Assembly (NCBI GenBank): GCA_944326115.1
Contig: CALVCQ010000003.1
Span: forward strand, 1 to 64,000
Length of the DNA: 64,000 bases
Reading direction: 5' to 3'
DNA from: Candidatus Gastranaerophilales bacterium
GTDB taxonomy: Bacteria; Cyanobacteriota; Vampirovibrionia; Gastranaerophilales; Gastranaerophilaceae
Positions 62,345 through 64,000 of the stretch are shown here, in pieces. The stretch's first letter is position 1; the number at the start of each line of letters is the position of its first letter. The translations under genes were made by a program, and so were the position numbers. The notes beneath the pieces are model-generated. The model saw nothing but the letters and a program-made list of their open reading frames with translations. It was not told the DNA's origin and ran no database searches.

Positions 62345-62797
62345 TTAGTCTACGGACAATTTTTTCTTGTTGTCTTTTTCTTTGGATAATTTGGGTGCAT
62401 TTATTTTTAATACGCCGTGTTCAAGTTTTGCTTTAGTGTTTTCTACATCTATTTCCTCTGGGAAGTATACTGTTCTTGAAAATTCACCATAGCTGAATTC
62501 GGTTTTTTTATAAGTTTTTTCGTTTTCTTCCTTTTCCTCTTCTTTTTTAGCATTGATAGTAATATAGTTCTTATCTATATCTATATCAAGATCTTCTTTT
62601 TTTACACCCGGTAATTCAGCTTTTACCGTATATTCATTTTCTTTTTCTTTCAATTCAACCGGCATAGCAAGTTTGTTTTCATCAGGAAATCCGTAATCCG
62701 GAAATAAACCTTCCATATTTCTGCTTAAGATTGAACTGATTTCGTCATTTACTGATTTTAAAAATGTATCAGGGGTTTTTCTTATTAAAAATCTCAT
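62345..62797 (-). CDS. Hsp20/alpha-crystallin small heat shock protein
   Basis: This 150-residue chaperone holds unfolded proteins. The alpha-crystallin domain runs about residues 42-140: VELKEKENEYTVKAELPGVKKEDLDIDI, FSYGEFSRTVYFPEEID and LEHGVLKINAPK. The N-terminal arm is short. The C-terminal IxI-type motif appears absent; it ends Lys/Asp-rich. AAGGAGA precedes ATG. No CIRCE or HAIR operator was recognised upstream. Confidence 0.95.
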   Translation of the reverse strand: MRFLIRKTPDTFLKSVNDEISSILSRNMEGLFPDYGFPDENKLAMPVELKEKENEYTVKAELPGVKKEDLDIDIDKNYITINAKKEEEKEENEKTYKKTEFSYGEFSRTVYFPEEIDVENTKAKLEHGVLKINAPKLSKEKDNKKKLSVD

Positions 62798-63031
62798 AAT
62801 ATTCTCCTTTCATTTCAACAGAATTTATAAGCCTTAAAGCTTTTCTTGTTCTAACTTATTACCTCTTACATTATTATTATTTATCTTTTTTTTACAAACA
62901 CTTCTAAAATTAACCAATTTTTAACAATTTACTAATTTTTAATATAACAATACCTGATTAATCCTGATATAGTATAATCAGCTACTATCACAGTCTGATA
63001 GTCAAGAAACAACATAGATTATTTCTTAAAC

Positions 63032-64000
63032 CTAATCGAAATTGTCACAAATGCAAACAGGTACTATTTTTCCGTTATGAACAGTCAAATCAGGGCAACA
63101 CTCACAATGCTCCACTTGATTATCAGGCAAAATTTCTGCCGGCGACTGTACAAGTATTCGTTTTATAAGTTTAATATTGTTGAAATTTTTAAATAAAAAC
63201 AGAAGATTACTAAAAAATGTATATCCGTATAGACCGTTCAAAAATATTTGAATCGAATTTATGAAACAATTTTGCGGATTAAAAAACGGGTATACTTTGT
63301 ACTTGTTCTTGTATATATTGAGATATTTTTTTTCAAAATTACTTATTTTAAGTTGTAGTTTACTTTTGCATTTTTCTTTTTTTAAACCGCAGGCTGTGAC
63401 GAAAGAAATCCAGCGGGGGATATCTTTGTTTAATCTTCCTGTTAAATAGCAATATGGTTCTGCGCCGGTAGAAGAAATTATTTTAATAACTTCTTCCATT
63501 GTAATTTCTTCTTTTGTATCGTGCTTGACATAATTGCCGGAAATTGCATTTGGAAGCTCACCTTGCAGCTTTCCTAAAGCCTCAATATTACGATATAACG
63601 TAATCAAAAAGTAGTTAATATATGGAGATTCCGTAAAAAAGTCAATATTTTTTAAAAGAATATCAGTCTGCGACTTTTTTAATGTCATACTAATTGCCGC
63701 TTCCATCCCTGCTTTTTTAATTAATTTTGCTTTTTGGGTTCTTAAATTATTTATTTCTTCAAGCGAAGTATTATCTGACAGATCAGGTCTGTTTTGACCG
63801 TAATCAACATGCAAAAAAATTAAATCTGCGCCTGCCGATGCCAGTTCTTTACACATTCTTTCATCCAGCAGTAAACCGTTTGTAAATAATTCAATTTTTA
63901 AATTTTGCTTTTTTAAAAAATCTATTATCTCAAACAGGTCAGGGTGTAAAAGCGGTTCGCCTCCTATAATTCCGATTGCGGATATTTTTCTTAAGCTTAA
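63032..64000 (-). CDS. Radical SAM protein, 5' part beyond the window
   Basis: The open frame continues to the last base (64000) and therefore lacks its start and the CxxxCxxC cluster. The visible part has IGIIGGEPLLHPDLFEIIDF and LKIELFTNGLLL, typical of a radical SAM core. The C-terminal HCECCPDLTVHNGKIVPVC looks like a SPASM-type or extra cluster-binding region. About 320 residues are visible. The substrate is unknown. It is not obviously cotranscribed with hsp20, being 234 bases away. Confidence 0.82.
   Translation of the reverse strand, partial: LSLRKISAIGIIGGEPLLHPDLFEIIDFLKKQNLKIELFTNGLLLDERMCKELASAGADLIFLHVDYGQNRPDLSDNTSLEEINNLRTQKAKLIKKAGMEAAISMTLKKSQTDILLKNIDFFTESPYINYFLITLYRNIEALGKLQGELPNAISGNYVKHDTKEEITMEEVIKIISSTGAEPYCYLTGRLNKDIPRWISFVTACGLKKEKCKSKLQLKISNFEKKYLNIYKNKYKVYPFFNPQNCFINSIQIFLNGLYGYTFFSNLLFLFKNFNNIKLIKRILVQSPAEILPDNQVEHCECCPDLTVHNGKIVPVCICDNFD

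Overview
The window reads as an AT-rich bacterial chromosome segment with standard genetic code (TGA is a normal stop, for example in panB and rluD). I infer a non-photosynthetic relative of cyanobacteria (Melainabacteria/Vampirovibrionia, Gastranaerophilales type). The support is indirect: an RNase E/G gene behind a TIGR03960-type radical SAM gene, a HisC-HAD fusion of a kind I associate with cyanobacteria, type III pantothenate kinase, Pro/Gln-rich and EF-hand lineage proteins, and very low GC. No rRNA, CRISPR array or intact transposase is visible.

Layout. 1-280: tandem 89-bp repeats and tRNA-Pro. 0.5-2.4 kb: secreted PpiC and bifunctional ManC. 2.7-7.3 kb: three large unknown proteins. 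7.4-20.6 kb: housekeeping genes (L9, U32 peptidase, NusA-RimP, YvcK, PanB-PanC, arginine/lysine decarboxylase family, LigA). 21-24 kb: SIMPL protein, HisC-HAD fusion and HisB. 24-30 kb: EngB, RluD-LspA, CoaX and several small membrane or unknown proteins, including a 31-residue membrane peptide. 30-34.7 kb: RNase E/G with a B12-type radical SAM protein. 34.9-38.1 kb: lineage proteins and a structured 350-bp intergenic block. 38.1-42.4 kb: a tightly coupled nadB-nadC-etfB-etfA operon. 43-49 kb: EF-hand protein and an operon of mnmD, FAD oxidoreductase, riboflavin synthase, RibBA and GNAT. 49-58.4 kb: a large membrane protein, DnaQ-like exonuclease, lytic transglycosylase, an NrtR-like Nudix regulator, a 1047-residue SF1 helicase-nuclease and two small unknowns. 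58.5-61.4 kb: a decayed EndoQ-UvrD fusion gene. 61.7-64 kb: MerR regulator, Hsp20 and a radical SAM gene running off the window.

How genes work together. Several cofactor routes are spread across the window: CoA (panB, panC, coaX), NAD (nadB, nadC, plus a candidate regulator NrtR and a 23-bp palindrome upstream of nadB), and flavin (ribE, ribBA beside an FAD enzyme). The flavin operon begins with a tRNA wobble-uridine methyltransferase whose gene overlaps the FAD oxidoreductase, suggesting a split two-enzyme replacement for fused MnmC.

The most unusual region is 51-61.7 kb. A GC-rich, almost identical 177-bp dispersed element (three copies plus one 266-bp variant) sits next to or inside genes. 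Two copies interrupt the UvrD half of the EndoQ-UvrD gene exactly where helicase motifs II and III and other sequence are missing. The same gene has an in-frame TGA at a conserved Trp position and two frameshifts in A-runs, so it is a pseudogene or a misassembled/recoded locus.
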